NCBI GenBank assembly: GCA_958430865.1
Contig: CAUDNR010001446.1
Location: 96,893-160,892 of the forward strand
Length of the DNA: 64,000 nucleotides
Source: Entrophospora sp. SA101
Taxonomy: Eukaryota; Glomeromycota; Glomeromycetes; Entrophosporales; Entrophosporaceae
Reading direction: 5' to 3'
The notes below the pieces were generated by a model. It saw nothing but the letters and a program-made list of their open reading frames with translations, searched no databases and was not told the DNA's origin. Every line of letters starts with the position of its first letter. The stretch's first letter is position 1. Below are positions 21,963 through 34,225 of this stretch, piece by piece. The position numbers were made by a program, and so were the translations under genes.

Positions 21963-23372
21963 ATGAGTTACGAAATCCCTACTACATAGCCTCTAGGTTA
22001 TTTACAAATTGCTGCAGCACTCTTGCTGAGCGTCTTGGGCTTTGGATGGTTCTTTTTTTATCAACTATTATAAGACTTCGATCATTGTATCAAATCAAAA
22101 ATAAGGGTTCGATACCAATTTTAGAGACTGCAGTGCCAACAAACTTTGTAGATATTTTTATATATTAAATATAAAGTTCTTGACACCGAGATTAATTACT
22201 TGTTTGGTGGTTATATTTGGTCTAGTATTGACAAGTTTTGAAGGTGTTATTGTTCTAAACACTCTAAGTATGGTTGAATTATGCAGCACAAATGTCGTAA
22301 TTACACAGGCAAAAATTACCAATGATGATAATACAGCAGTACTTTGGTCCCATGCTGAAGTAGATGCGATGATACAGAGAAGAAGAAATAGTAGTTTATC
22401 GGATGGACAAGTTCCAGTAGATTCTCGTTGGAGATTTGATCCTCAACTTGATGTTGATTCTTATCCATTGAGATCTTCATGTTTAACCTATAAATCTGGA
22501 GTGACCCAAGTAAATATGAACACTTCTGTATTACATGGATTGAGTAATTTATATGAATTATTGCCAGAGGTACATTCTGAATATATATTTCGTAACACTT
22601 CCGATGGATACAATTATACAGATGATGACTTTAGGACTAATGTCTATTACAACCGCACAATTTACTTGAATTATACGAGTACAGATCAATCTGACTATCG
22701 GGAAAATGGTACCTTGATATTAGCAATGGAATTTTTTGAGAGGGGAACCTTTAGTGAGATTGGCGCTGGCATAATACTCAGAATGTGGACACTTAGGGTG
22801 CCAGAATTCCTTATCAGCCAAGTCATCCTGAAATAAGTGAAATTGTATCAGTACCCATTGATGTTAAGGCGTACATATGTGAGGTAAAACGCGTTAAAGA
22901 AGGTAATCATGGCAGTCATGATGTGCACTTTAATTCATATTTGAAGGTGGCAGGTGACCTTGTTGCAAGAAAATGGAGTTCAGCAGTCGTAAGGGGTAAG
23001 GACACTTCAATATATGAGTATACACCAGAGCATTGGGCATCATATCAAACTGTGAAAGATGTAGAGTCAGGAACAGATGAAGAAGTATCTGTATGAATAA
23101 ATATTCCATGCGATTATTCTTATTGTTTATTAGTATGGATATATATAATAATGATTTCACTGGGGTGTTTATTTCGGATAAAAATTCATAGAAATAAACT
23201 TAAAATGCCAAGTAATGTTGTTGGATGGGTAATTTGTGCTTGTAAAGAATCCATTTCATCCAAAGAATTCAAAGCTGTTGTTGATGGTGGTGATAAAAAT
23301 GTACTCAAGCAATCTGAATTCAGAGAAAAGGATTCTGAATTAAAAATAGAAATAATAGTGACGGAAGATTGA
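21963..23372 (+). pseudogene. Membrane glycoprotein gene broken by several lesions, left-arm copy
   Basis: Coding sense passes through all three frames. ATG 21963 opens MSYEIPTT, then a TAG, then a transmembrane helix (LQIAAALLLSVLGFGWFFF). After a stop, the next frame reads RSLYQIKNKGSIPILETAV. A third frame from about 22105 to 22836 gives a second helix (LITCLVVIFGLVLTSFEGV) and a long outside domain with many N-glycosylation sites (NMNTS, NTSDG, NYTDD, NRTI, NYTST, NGTL). One base seems lost in GGG near 22796, because the sense resumes as ARIPYQPSHPEISEIVSV in another frame to TGA 23094-23096. Past that TGA the same frame holds a third helix (YSYCLLVWIYIIMISLG) and ends at 23372. Short introns could explain a shift, but no GT-AG pair of usable length and phase fits. 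Family not recognised. Mirror: 46195-47604. Confidence 0.5.
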
Positions 23373-23994
23373 TTGTTATTTTTTTTTCCCTGGCAATAAT
23401 ATGAGTTTTTACAGTTATCGTCATTCACACTTGTCAATTTTCTTTATGCAATTTTTATTCTATGTATTATTTTTTTTTCTTATAAATACTAATTATTTAT
23501 TTTATATATGTTGTTATATCAATTTCTTTGTATACGTATGTATATATTTATATTATAATTACATTCACATTTTAATCTAAATAAGCGTGGAGCTCCCCTT
23601 AAAAGCATCTTTTTGATTTCTGAAATTCGTTCAAGTTATTTATTTGCTTTTTTAAAAAATATTAAATATTAATTCTTTTAATTATAAAAAAAAAACATCT
23701 CCGGTATTTACAAGAAATTACTTTATTACTCGAGAATTTTGAGGATATTTAGCACACGTTTAGAAATAATGAAAGCATGTTATATTCTTATAATTTTTGA
23801 AAGAAAAATTCACCAACTTCATATTAAAGTTGCATTGAGCCATAGAAAACAAAATTCGAAAAACTTTTCAAATTTACTATTAACAAGCTAAAGAACCAAT
23901 TAATGTTAAGAAAATTAAGGAATGCTTCATGAGTTTAAAAAGCGTGGATTGAGTGAGAAAAGTCAAATGAATGCAATTTTACTTTATTATTGCG
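23373..23994. other. Intergenic, no gene seen
   Basis: A+T-rich sequence between the broken glycoprotein gene and block A. No supported feature. Mirror: 45573-46194. Confidence 0.35.
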
Positions 23995-25158
23995 TAAAAA
24001 TGGAGCCTATTACCCAAAAGATATTGAGATTAATATTAATGTTATTTATTAATAACTTATTATCTTATTAACATAATTTTAGAAGTCGAAACCAGCCAAA
24101 AACTTTGATAAATAACCCCAGTTAACAAGGGTTAATCTTTGATCATTGCAATATTGAATCAATGAATTTTAAATCAATTGTATCCATATCTTTTTTATAA
24201 ATGGAATAATTATACAAGTAATCCTAGTGAGTTTGCTAATTGGTAAAATATTTCTCCATCATTTCAATTTAAGTCGGGTAGGTGAACCAATTTGTATGCA
24301 TTTGTTACTAACTTTAAAGATTACAAATAACATACTCTACTTGCAAATAAAATAAATCAAAGAATATAAAAAAACAAACATTATTAACATGTAAATTACC
24401 TTATCGTTAAATCAAGTTTCATGATGTCTTTCAAAATCCATCATAATAGGATTTATTTCTTCTAAATATAAAAGAATAGCTTTACTATCATTGCCAAATT
24501 TTTTGTTTACCATCCAAAAAGACAGCCATTACTTCACCTCAAATATTATCTACATATTGTTTGAAAAGTCTGATTAGTTACCGTATTTTTCATCTAAAAA
24601 TCTACCTAAAATCAAATAATCTTATTTACTAAAGTTACTTTTTACATGATAATTTTATATATTGTAAATGCTTTACCATTTATCAAAAAAAATTCCCATA
24701 ATAAAAGCAATCTCGTGCTCAAGAGTTTTGAAAGGGTCAGGTCAACAATCCACGTGACCCACGGGCGAAATCTTCCATAAAATAATAAAATTCTCTTGCT
24801 CGTAAAACTACCCTTGTTGTATAAACCATAGAACTTCAAGCTACAATGACACCATCTTCTTTTCCTGCAAATAAATAAGAATTTTTAATTTTCAATAATG
24901 CTTTAAGCAATTAAAATTTTTTTTCTTACAATTCGTTTATAAATAATTGAATTAGATCTTCATTCAGTCATACTTATTGCTATATGTTTATTAATAATTC
25001 CTACGCAAACGATTTAATTTTTCGCTCATAATGATAAAATTGTATTCGAAAGTGAAGTCAACGGCATACGATTTATGGGATAATTGTGCTTTCATTCCAG
25101 CAGTCATTTCCTGTTTAAATTAATTGATAAGTATTATACTTGTGGGCGAAGGTATAGT
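23995..25158. repeat. Repeat block A, copy 2 (inverted relative to copy 1)
   Basis: Reverse complement of 5124-6287. It carries the same decayed pieces on the minus strand (see 5420-5545). It is separated from block B by 651 bp of sequence absent from the left-flank copy. Confidence 0.9.
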
Positions 25159-25809
25159 AATAGACTTTCGACAAACTAAAACGGGTTAATGCCAAAATGC
25201 TGAATATTTAAGCAAATTTGGAAAATCGTTTACCGTATCATAATTTTTGTTATCCACATATTTTATATATGCTGAAACTTTTACTTTTGATAAATCAAAT
25301 TTTAGTTTCGCCCAAAGGTATAATAAATATCACATTCTCCAAAGTTTCGATTGATTACGGGCACCCAATCTCTCTATTAGGAAAAAAAGACTTATTAATT
25401 TATTATCTTTGCATATTAAATTAATGAATAAGAAAAAAAATCTATAATTATCTTAAGCTCATACAACCTTGAAAACACGAATCACTCACAGCATTCCCGA
25501 AAAAAATTTTTTAAAAAAATTCAAACGTACTCGAAAAATAATCTTTTTAATAATCATTTTCTGTTTATTTTGTAATTTCTTACGGTTAATTCTTCATAAA
25601 TTTTATGGCAACTAAGGAAAGGAATAACAGTGCAGACGGCCCATAAAAAAAAGCCAGGTATATGTTAGAGGAATTCTTGATTTGGGAGACTTTCTATTAC
25701 TATGGAGAAATTAGTAATGGGCCAAGGAGAAAAAATTCTAGTTGCATGGACCATATAAGAATTTTTAAAGGATAGCTAGAAAATATGATAATTGATAAAA
25801 CCATACTAA
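25159..25809. other. 651-bp spacer between blocks A and B
   Basis: Present in both arms (mirror 43758-44408) and missing where A and B are fused at 6278. It begins with an ACTTTCGAC phrase and contains GTTTCGCCCAAAGGTATAAT near 25306, resembling the terminal phrases of the repeats at 28822 and 30668. The frame at 25218-25424 has no support as a gene. It may be the remains of an inserted element. Confidence 0.4.
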
Positions 25810-28336
25810 TCCATTTTTATAATATAAAGTAAATGTCAGCTCACAATATCGTGGCGGAATGTAAATGTGCAGAAAGGGTAACTTGCTTGCATTTGAAAGA
25901 CAAGGAGATGTCACTTTTCTTCTCAAGTATTTTTGCTTCAAGTTGAAAAGCATCTTTAATTACCATGTTGAAATTAAAGGGGATAATTACAACTTTATAT
26001 CTGTTGTGCATACCTTCGAGTGGATGTATAATTTTATTGAGTATTTGGGATATGATGTCATGTAATCATTTGATTAATAGTTTGTTTATTTCAATAAAAT
26101 TGTTATTTGAAGAATGAATGCGTAGTTTGATTTAATATTATTGTATAAAAGATAAAAAACGAGCAGAGAGATAAAATTCATAATTAAAGGATTTTTAATA
26201 ATCTTTACTATATGTCGTAAAATTTAATCTTATTATTTTAAAAACAATTAATAAATAAAAAATAATAATATGTATATAAAAATCAAACTCCGATAATTTA
26301 TCGTCCACCAAATCCACACAATTCACTAATCTCGTCAACTTAATCATTAATTGCTAATATCAATTATTCATTCATCAAGATCCTTTATCCATTTTGACTT
26401 GTCATGCTCGTGTTGTTATGGTATTGTAGTGGCTCTTCTTGTTCTTGCTGCTCCTGCCTTTGACTTGATTGTTGCTTAATGGATTCTAGTAATGAAGTGT
26501 CAACGATATAATCTTTAAGAAAGAATTCAAATTTTTTCAAATGTTCAACTTTTTGTGGGAGTTCTAAATTATCCTCGTGTTTTCCTGTGTCATCATTCAC
26601 AAGTGGTAAAAGGCTTTCTTCTGTTCTCATTTTGAGTTTTTTGAATCCACAGCATCCGTTATGCACGGAACCCCATGGAGAGATTAAATCAACTCCTGAG
26701 AATTTGAATTTTTTAAAATAAATGAACAAATTGTAAAATCGCAATGATTTGACTCTAAAAAAAAAAAAAGCCAACTTACCAAATAAAAATGCATAGAAAG
26801 CCACAATAGCAGTATAGTAAGCAAAAAAATTTGCTATTATGGATATAAGCTATTTATTGGAACTTTGATTACTATTTGTGTATGACAGATTTTCAAAAAC
26901 TGAGGTCTTAAATAAATATTATTACTTACAGTACTGTTCCTATTATATGTTATGATTATTTATTTGTAAAATTGTGTTAATAATATATTAGCAAAATGGA
27001 CTCATTCAAATTGGTTTTACCTTTGTTCTACTTCCTCTTGTACGATAAAGTTTTGTGGAGTAATAGCTACTGTTATGATAGACTGGTTATTTGTCACGGT
27101 CGACACCTCTGTGGTTATTAATCAATACATCAGTATTTAAAAAGGCTCAATACGCACACATGATAAAATACGCAATATAATTTTTTAAAACAAATATATT
27201 TACGTATTTCTGACTCGATAAAATTTTGGGAATCGTATGTTTGCGGGAAACCAATGTAATTAAAGACTGAATTGGTCATCGTGCGTCTGGTTTTTCTATA
27301 GTATCCTAAAATATACATCTATTGATTTTTTAATAATAATTTATTGGTAAAAGTTGTCAGTTTGCTAAAACGATGATACGTACAATATTTCCTGATAAAT
27401 AATAACTATTCATATGAAAAAGCGATTTCTCAAATGAGGACGCCGTTTTGTTATAGAAAAAATTCTTATTCATTGGATCATCCTCTATTTATCAAATGGC
27501 CACGTTATTATTATCAAAACATCAAGATATAATCAACCAATTTTATGAAAAACTTTACCTGAATCTAACACCTGCATTAGCATCATTCTCTTAAGAGCGC
27601 GAGTGGGACGATCCACAACATCGATATCGTTCCTGAAAGTGTAATTATTCCCGACATCTATTGAAAGATAAACAAGATTCGCTCCTTGACCGTTAGCCCC
27701 GCTCAAATTCATTTCTTTTGGTAAAAATGTTCCAATATAAGGACGAAGAATATGATTGGTTTCTATTGGTTGTGTAACGTACTGATCACAACTTTCTTTT
27801 GAACATTTTGTACGAGTCAGATATAATAAAATAATAATAAAATAATAAAACAATCACGAAAACTTCTTACCCAGAGGTTTTGAAACAACTTTGTACATAC
27901 AAGTGATATTAAATACTCCATAATGTGATAAATAGATGTCTGTATTTATTTGTGGTTTTGATATTAGAAACATATTGTTTAATTTTGGTTTTTAATACAA
28001 AAAAAAACTATTTACTTGGGACGGGTAAACTATCAATTGGTGTAAAATTAATACTAATAGAAGGCTTTTCATTAATCACCCTCATCAACAATATCACAAA
28101 GAAAAGAATCAACATTGAAAATAATACAAGAATAACATAACGTCGTAAATACAAAATCAATTTTGATTCGGTTTTACGCCTTTTTTTGATTAAGTCTTGC
28201 AGTATCATTTTTTTTTTTTATTTTTTTTTTTAAAAAGAGAATAGAGAAAGCAAGATATTTATATTTTCAACGCCAATGAAATCATCTTCTCCAAATCAGG
28301 AAATAATAATTTTTTTTGTAATTGTGCATATTGTCT
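25810..28336. repeat. Repeat block B, copy 2
   Basis: Same strand as 6278-8804. The match ends at 28336, where the left-flank copy switches to repeat R. It contains the membrane protein gene and its 5' flank. Confidence 0.9.
26385..28208 (-). CDS. Two-pass membrane protein, nine exons, left-arm copy
   Basis: Mirror of the gene described at 41359-43182. Exons on the minus strand: 28208-28016, 27939-27871, 27795-27559, 27484-27384, 27318-27204, 27108-27021, 26939-26930, 26849-26780 and 26695-26385, giving 397 residues. Its upstream region continues into arm sequence (28209 onward) that contains a TA dinucleotide run about 330 bp from the start codon, unlike the copy at 6853, where the upstream part is replaced. 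Confidence 0.7.
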
Positions 28337-28532
28337 AGATTAATCTTGGAGTTTTAAATAGTAATTTCGCATATTAATATTAATATTAATATGGAGATAG
28401 TAATAGGTACGAAAATTCTCGATCCTTTTGTGAACAGCGCAGTGTGTGAAATTGAGTGCGGGCGCGTGTGTACATTAAAGATAGCCAATAATATATTAGC
28501 AGGATTTGTGCAGAAAATTCGTCCAAGAAAAA

Positions 28533-28535
<3 letters not shown>

Positions 28536-28567
<32 letters not shown>
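28536..28567. repeat. (TA)16 microsatellite
   Basis: Pure TA dinucleotide run. The frame that overlaps it (YIYIYI) is a product of the repeat and not a gene. Mirror: 41000-41031. Confidence 0.9.
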
Positions 28568-28570
<3 letters not shown>

Positions 28571-28821
28571 TTAATATTTAATTTATGATTATTATTATTA
28601 ACAAACATACTATATTGATGTTTTTCAGGATATAACTAAATTTTTTTGGTGATGGTCAACAAAATGTGCGCATTTTTTATGTAACACACGCGAATTATTA
28701 TAAGATTTTGGGGAAATTTCGCAGATCCATATGTGCATTGCTGCGCATAAAATTCTTTGAATAAACGCATTTTTCCATAAAAAGTGTAGCAGGAGACGGG
28801 GATTTCTAAAAATATTTGGAA

Positions 28822-28945
28822 TAGTGTTGTTTCCCAAAACTAGAGAGTTTTGCAACTGGGCGAAAGTCAAAACTCTTGACCCTTGACTTTTGATTTAGTT
28901 TTAACTTTCGCCTTTTCAAAATAGTTTGGCGACAAACACTAATTT
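28822..28945. repeat. Transposon-end-like repeat, copy 1
   Basis: It contains a 16-bp inverted repeat with one mismatch (GGCGAAAGTCAAAACT at 28859-28874, AGTTTTAACTTTCGCC at 28897-28912). The whole stretch is similar to 30668-30818 (GAGAGTTTTGCAACTGGGCG against TAGAGTTTCGAAACTGTGCG). It sits directly before a zinc-finger relic, which fits the 5' end of a DNA transposon. Mirror: 40622-40745. Confidence 0.5.
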
Positions 28946-29081
28946 TGAAAAATTAGGCAAAGTGTCCAAGTTTCAACAAAAACGTACCAAATGTAAATAT
29001 TGCAGCTATGAATTATATGGAGGTATAACAAGGCGTGATGCGTGTTTTAAACATGTAAAGATGCACCTGCAAATGGTTTAG
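28941..29081 (+). pseudogene. Zinc-finger exon relic of a mobile element
   Basis: A 46-codon open frame ends at TAG 29079-29081. It contains RTKCKYCSYELYGG and then FKHVKMH: a C-x2-C pair followed after about 20 residues by H-x3-H. This is the layout of a BED or C2H2-like finger at the N-terminus of hAT-type transposases. No transposase body follows in frame, although a 3' frame (29259-29525, non-ATG start) might be a decayed remnant. Mirror: 40486-40626, minus. Confidence 0.45.
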
Positions 29082-29608
29082 AATCATTCTTTAGTTCCGG
29101 GAATAATAATGATAATAATAAATAATAATAATAATAATGCGTAACCATCATCCTCACCATTACAATTAAAAGTCGATCCTTAAGTCATTTTGCTGATAAA
29201 GTACCAATAAAAAAGAACAAGCCGAATTAAAAGTTTTATTTGTAAATTCCATTTATCAGTGTGGGCCTTTTCTTTTTTTATCACAAGCAAAAGTTCATTT
29301 TCTTTTAAATTACATGGGAGGCAAAAACTTTCCACCATTTTGCTTGATAATGTATATGAAGTAAAACAAGAAGTTATAAAAAAGCTGGATATATACTATA
29401 ATTTGATTTCAGATCTTGAATTGTGCACAATTTTTTTTCTTCAAAAAATTTTTAAAAATACTCACTGCACGAAGTGTATCGTGCTCAATCTAACACAATC
29501 GAAATTCCCACTTGATTCATTATAAAAAAAAATTTTTTTTTCTTGATAAAACTAATCAAGTTTTACGTTTTAAAATAATTTTTCTTTATTTTTATTGACA
29601 AATTGAAA
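29082..29608. other. Decayed transposon interior, no gene
   Basis: AAT/ATA repeats near 29105-29140, then the 88-codon GTG-started frame at 29259-29525 with no recognisable domain. Mirror: 39959-40485. Confidence 0.3.
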
Positions 29609-29806
29609 CTATAATTCCAAAGTGTACAATGATTGAATTCTTGGAAGTTCCTCTTCTTCAAATTTTCCTTCTTCTACACGTTCCAATAGTTCCCATGTAT
29701 GTTTTCTGCGTTCATTTTGAGGTTCTGGATTTATAGATCATGTATGAAACATATTTTCTGATAAATTTTAACCATTGAGCTTTATCTTTCTTTCTGATTT
29801 TTCTAG
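29609..29806 (-). pseudogene. C-terminal relic of a mobile-element protein
   Basis: The minus frame reads NPEPQNERRKHTWELLERVE and then EEGKFEEEELPRIQSLYTLEL to a TAG at 29611-29609. Upstream it is interrupted by TAA and TGA codons (KIKLNG, then NLSENMFHT). The acidic helix with conserved Trp and Leu looks like real former coding sequence. It could be the tail of the element whose zinc finger lies at 28941, but on the opposite strand. Mirror: 39761-39958, plus. Confidence 0.35.
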
Positions 29807-30667
29807 AATTTTTTAGAGCCTAAAACTTTTATGGCTATAAAAAATAAAAGATCATAATTAATATTATCAATTCTTTTAACTTTTCTGAATGGCATGTTTA
29901 CAATCGATTATTGTTTGTAAAACATACAATGGATTGGAGGTAGCAAGGATTGAAAGTAACTCGATCAAAAAAAATATAAATTCATTTTTTACAAATTCTA
30001 TTATCCATTAGAGATGGACAATCATCCATCATTTAACCATTTAATAATATCAGCTAAAATATTTTTGATGGCTGCGTACAATAGTCCATCGTTTTAAACA
30101 ATAGTATGTAATATTTTTATCTATAACCAGTTAGAAATACTAACCAGATGGCAACAATCAATACAATAATAATTGTTTTTGATATATTTATTGTTTTCCT
30201 TTTTGGTCGTATAACAATAATTAGTCATTTAATTATAGCTTTTTGATGTTATTAAATTTTTTTTAACAAATGAATAGGGAAATGAAATAAATAAACAGTT
30301 CTTATGTCTGATCATTAACCCTTCTATTTTTTTTAAACATAATATAAGTTGGTAGTAATGTTATCTCAAACAATCTAGTGTTCGAGTAATAATAGCCACT
30401 GTTTTTAAGATGTAGTAGTTGGTGTTATTGACTTATTATATTTGAACTTGTATATTTTCAAAGACATCATACCTTCAAAAGATTGGTGGTTTCTTTATTG
30501 ATCCAAAAAAGAAAAGTTTATTGTTATCCTTGAAGTGTCATTGCTAAAAAGATAGATAGTTGAAAGGATAATCCAACACCTGAACTCAACATGTTAGATT
30601 TAATATATTAATCTAAAAGATCCAATTATTTATTTATTGGAAAATTTCGAATGGGTTAATGTTGGTT
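29807..30667. other. Intergenic, no gene seen
   Basis: A+T-rich sequence with no supported frame. Mirror: 38900-39760. Confidence 0.35.
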
Positions 30668-30818
30668 TCCTAACTATAGAGTTTCGAAACTGTGCGAAGG
30701 TCAGTAGGTTTCACTATAAGTCAAAACTGGTTTCGACTTTTGACTTTTGACATATAACTATTAATTTTAGTTTTGACTTTCGACTCTTCAGAACAGTTTT
30801 TGCAACCAAAACTAATGG
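30668..30818. repeat. Transposon-end-like repeat, copy 2
   Basis: Similar in sequence and orientation to 28822-28945. It contains inverted AAGTCAAAACT and AGTTTTGACTTT arms around TCGACTTTTGACTTTTGAC. Mirror: 38749-38899. Confidence 0.5.
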
Positions 30819-30989
30819 GGGAAATCAAGGAAAGAGAGAGTGTGTGTGTGTGGAAGAGGGAATACTTTTTTTCTTTTAAAATTGGTCCCTTCAATTTATT
30901 TATTTATATAAGAATACAACAAAATCAACTGCTTTTATTGTTTCATTAATACAAAAAAGGCCAGAAACTGAAATTGTGTCTTTTAGAGA

Positions 30990-31597
30990 CTATTTAAAAA
31001 TTTTAAGAATTTTTGGAGAAAAGAAGAATAATAAATGATCTTTGTAAATACTTTTTTTTTTATCAATTAGTTGAAAAACTTCTAATTTATCAAAATTACT
31101 AATACGCGTCATATTGATACTTTTATAAGTCATTGGGTTACAACCAACCCTGCCATTTATACAAAACCATACATCATGAAAACCAAATAAAGGTAAACTA
31201 ATAAAAGAACATTGAACTGTAAACATACTTTTTTTCTTGATAATATAACTGAATTGAGCAGTATTGATGTCTTCTTTCCTATCACTTATATTAAATATAA
31301 AACTTTCTGTTGCATTTTTATATTCATATCCAATCAAGTGGATATTATAACCATCAACTATGAATTTTGTATTTTGCCAACTACAAGAGTTTTGTTGATA
31401 TTACCACATTGTTGATGAAATATAGCAGTATTTAAACCATCCCTGCTACTACGATATAGAAGTTTGAATTCATATTTGACTTCCATGAATGAGATACATG
31501 GTGGACTTTTTCTATCAATCCAACTTGCAAAAAGCAAAGTAAATTGTTTATTGATCCAAGTGTTGAATTCAATTTTTAAAATTCTTGATGGTATTAT
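30990..31597 (-). pseudogene. TLDc domain pseudogene, left-arm copy
   Basis: It corresponds to the last third of the BTB-BACK-TLDc genes: LLFASWIDRKSPPCISF, FKLLYRSSRDGLNTAIFHQ, CGNINKTLVVGKIQNS. An in-frame stop follows where the others read EKIIGGYNPLDW, and the frame resumes as YEYKNATESFIFNISDRKED and ends FDKLEVFQLIDKKK plus an extended tail. BTB and BACK parts are absent. It is in the opposite direction to genes 2 and 3. Mirror: 37970-38577, plus. Confidence 0.7.
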
Positions 31598-33904
31598 AAT
31601 TATTAGTTAATGGAGAAAATCGAAGTAGGAAATAATTTAAATATACAGTATAATTTTGCTATATACAACAAATATAAGAAAATTTCATTCAAACAAGAAT
31701 TTAATTATATTCGTTGAAATAAGACACAGTGTACCTTCATTCTTAGAAATGAATAATATTTTGATAATAATCAACTTTATGTAATAATTTAGCCAATTAT
31801 TATCATTAGTTGAAAATTTTTTTTAATCTATAACCAAAAACACATCATTAGTAACTTATTTCATATTTGTTATACTGTATTTATAGGATTTCAAGGCAAA
31901 AGTCCTGATATTATTAAATATTGCTTTATGAACTTTTCTGGACCACCTGAACCTATTTTTTGAAGATTTTTGTGGCTACTATAAATCGCCTCGTCGAGCC
32001 ATACTATACTAACCAATTATTCTTAAATTCCTCAATAATTGCTTTGTTTTCATTAATACATTATTCGTCTCATCCTTTGTTCTTTGCTAACCTTGAATAA
32101 TTGGAGGAGGTGATGGGTGGTTTGGATAATTGTGGCGAAGGAATTTCTTGTGGTTCTTCAATTTTAAAATTCTTCTTTATTATTAATAGGTATTCATCAC
32201 CATCATTTGAACGACTGTTCATTGATTTTATCATATCTCAATAAATCTTTGTCCCGCAGTCTATATAATGGTGTTTGATGATGATTTAGAATTAATTCTA
32301 TCATACAAAACAATAAATAAATAAACATTAATTTTTATATATATTTACCAAAGACAACAAATTTTAAAGAATGAATAATTCGATTGCACCCTGTAATAAA
32401 TTTGATCAGCCTCATTTATAAAAAATTTGTATTATATTTCATTACCAGAGATATCAAAATCTTTTAACTGCCGTTGTTGTATTTACATAATATCGATCAA
32501 ATCATGTCAATATTTTTTGTGTATATTAATATTACCCAAAATACATAACCTGCTACCAGACAAATTAATATTCTTGAGCCAAAAAATCAATGTGTGAAAA
32601 TTTCGGGATGAGATTGGCTAATTTGAATTTCACACGCGTGAATTCTGTATGTACAATAATGCCAAATAAAGAATTATAATAAGGATTTTCCCTTCCCTAC
32701 AATAAATAAACAATTGTCTCTAACATTTTTATGAATTAAAATTCTTTGATAACAAAACTTGATATTCGACGGACGATAATAAAATAAGGATATTTATTTA
32801 TTAGACTTGGCTTATTTTAGCCCTACGTCAACATAATGACATCAAGTTTTTATTTTGTCTTCTATAGGTAACCATGTTCACCTCTATTATAATTATATAT
32901 TAATTTAAGAAACGTCAAAGGTAAAGTAACATAACTATTGAATATAAGAAAATTGCCAATAAAAAATTCGAAAAAAAACAAATGTTAACATTTGAGTATT
33001 GGAAATTTATTGTAGATGTTGAAAATTACTTTAGAGTTTACGTATTTAAAAATATCACAGTTATTCTCAATATTCCTAGCTAATCTCTACAAAGATATGA
33101 TGATGTAATTTAATTTCTGAGAGTGTGACTGAATCGCACCGTTCTCAAAAAAGACTTTTTGAAATTCCACACTTGTCTGAGACTTCTTACGTGTATGAAG
33201 TTTTTCCTCTTGTGGAAAAAATTCTATAGCAATGAATAATGTGCTTGCATGTTCGTAAGAAAATCTCGGCGAATTTGGCACCTAAGTCAATTTATTTTTT
33301 TGGAAATTGTTTAAAGCGTGATGGGCCAATTATTGTATTGGGCAGAATAATTTTAAATGGAAAAATCAAGGTGATTGATTATATTTTTCGCATAGTCTTG
33401 CGATTAATTTAAGAATAAAAAGGAACATACGCAAAATGACAACTACAAATTCTTTCACTGCTTAGTTAAAGGTAAGTTTTGAATGACTTACCAAAGCAAG
33501 AAGAGCATATGGCTTGAGGATTTTGTAAAGCAAACATATATTATGAAACTGATTTGAAAAGGCCTGAAACATGAACACGATGAGCAAACTGGAAAAATGG
33601 AGCATTGCACGAAAAGAATTATTACACTGACTCCCTTTCTAAATTAAGTGCACTGTAAGATAATTTAACCAGCTTTAAATTAACAATAGGTTAATTGGGC
33701 TAGGATTATGTGTAAAAAATGTAAATATTTAATTAAATTTTATATAAATAAACATGGTTTCAAGGCCTCAATTTAGCACAAAAAAATAAAAATAAAAGGT
33801 ATTTGTACACTCCCTAATAATAAAAAGCATAATGTAAAAATTTCAATAATCAGATAAATAAAATTTATTCATGAATCTAAATATCTAAATCCCTTTGTTT
33901 AGAA
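31598..33904. other. Long stretch with scattered relics only
   Basis: Contents: a plus-strand exon-like piece near 31890-31970 (GFQGKSPDIIKYCFMNFSGP); the small minus frame at 32070-32234; and a GTG-started frame at 33087-33281 without support. The remainder is A+T-rich. Mirror: 35663-37969. Confidence 0.3.
32070..32234 (-). other. Small ATG frame, 54 aa, possible exon
   Basis: MIKSMNSRSNDGDEYLLIIK, then KIEEPQEIPSPQLSKPPITS. The proline-rich end is followed by GTTAGC. A different frame just upstream (MIELILNHHQTPLYRLRDKD) also looks coding, so this may be one frameshifted or spliced gene. Family unknown. Mirror: 37333-37497, plus. Confidence 0.25.
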
Positions 33905-34225
33905 TCTATAAATATAATAATTTATAACATAATAAAAATAAATTAATGTTGAAATTGATATTTAATTTTAAAGTTAGTTATTGATAATTACCATTATTAT
34001 TATTCAAATTCATTTGACTAAAATCTATAAATATGATAAAGATAATATTAATATTAATATTGGTATCGATATTGAATTTAAATCAATAATCAAGTAATTA
34101 CCATTATTAATATTATCTAAATCAATTAGATGAGAAACTATAAAATGGTTATTTAAAAATAATATTAATGCTGATATTGAATTTTAAGATAATAATCAAA
34201 TAATTGATGATAATTACCATTATTA
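33905..34225. repeat. Imperfect tandem repeat, about three units of 105-120 bp
   Basis: Units begin near 33905, 34024 and 34138. Each runs from CTATAAATAT/CTATAAAATGG through ATATTGAATTT and TAATTACCATTATTA. The last unit overlaps the 3' end of the kinase CDS and supplies its final codons. Mirror: 35342-35662. Confidence 0.6.

Noticed and set aside
22100..22115. GGGTTCGATACC resembling a tRNA T-loop
   Set aside because: No acceptor stem, D-loop or anticodon arm can be folded around it, and it sits within former coding sequence.
28354..28608. Frames over the TA run at the palindrome mirror sites
   Set aside because: Most of the translation is the dinucleotide repeat.
33087..33281. 64-codon minus frame
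   Set aside because: Starts at GTG, has no domain, and no splice or promoter context supports it.
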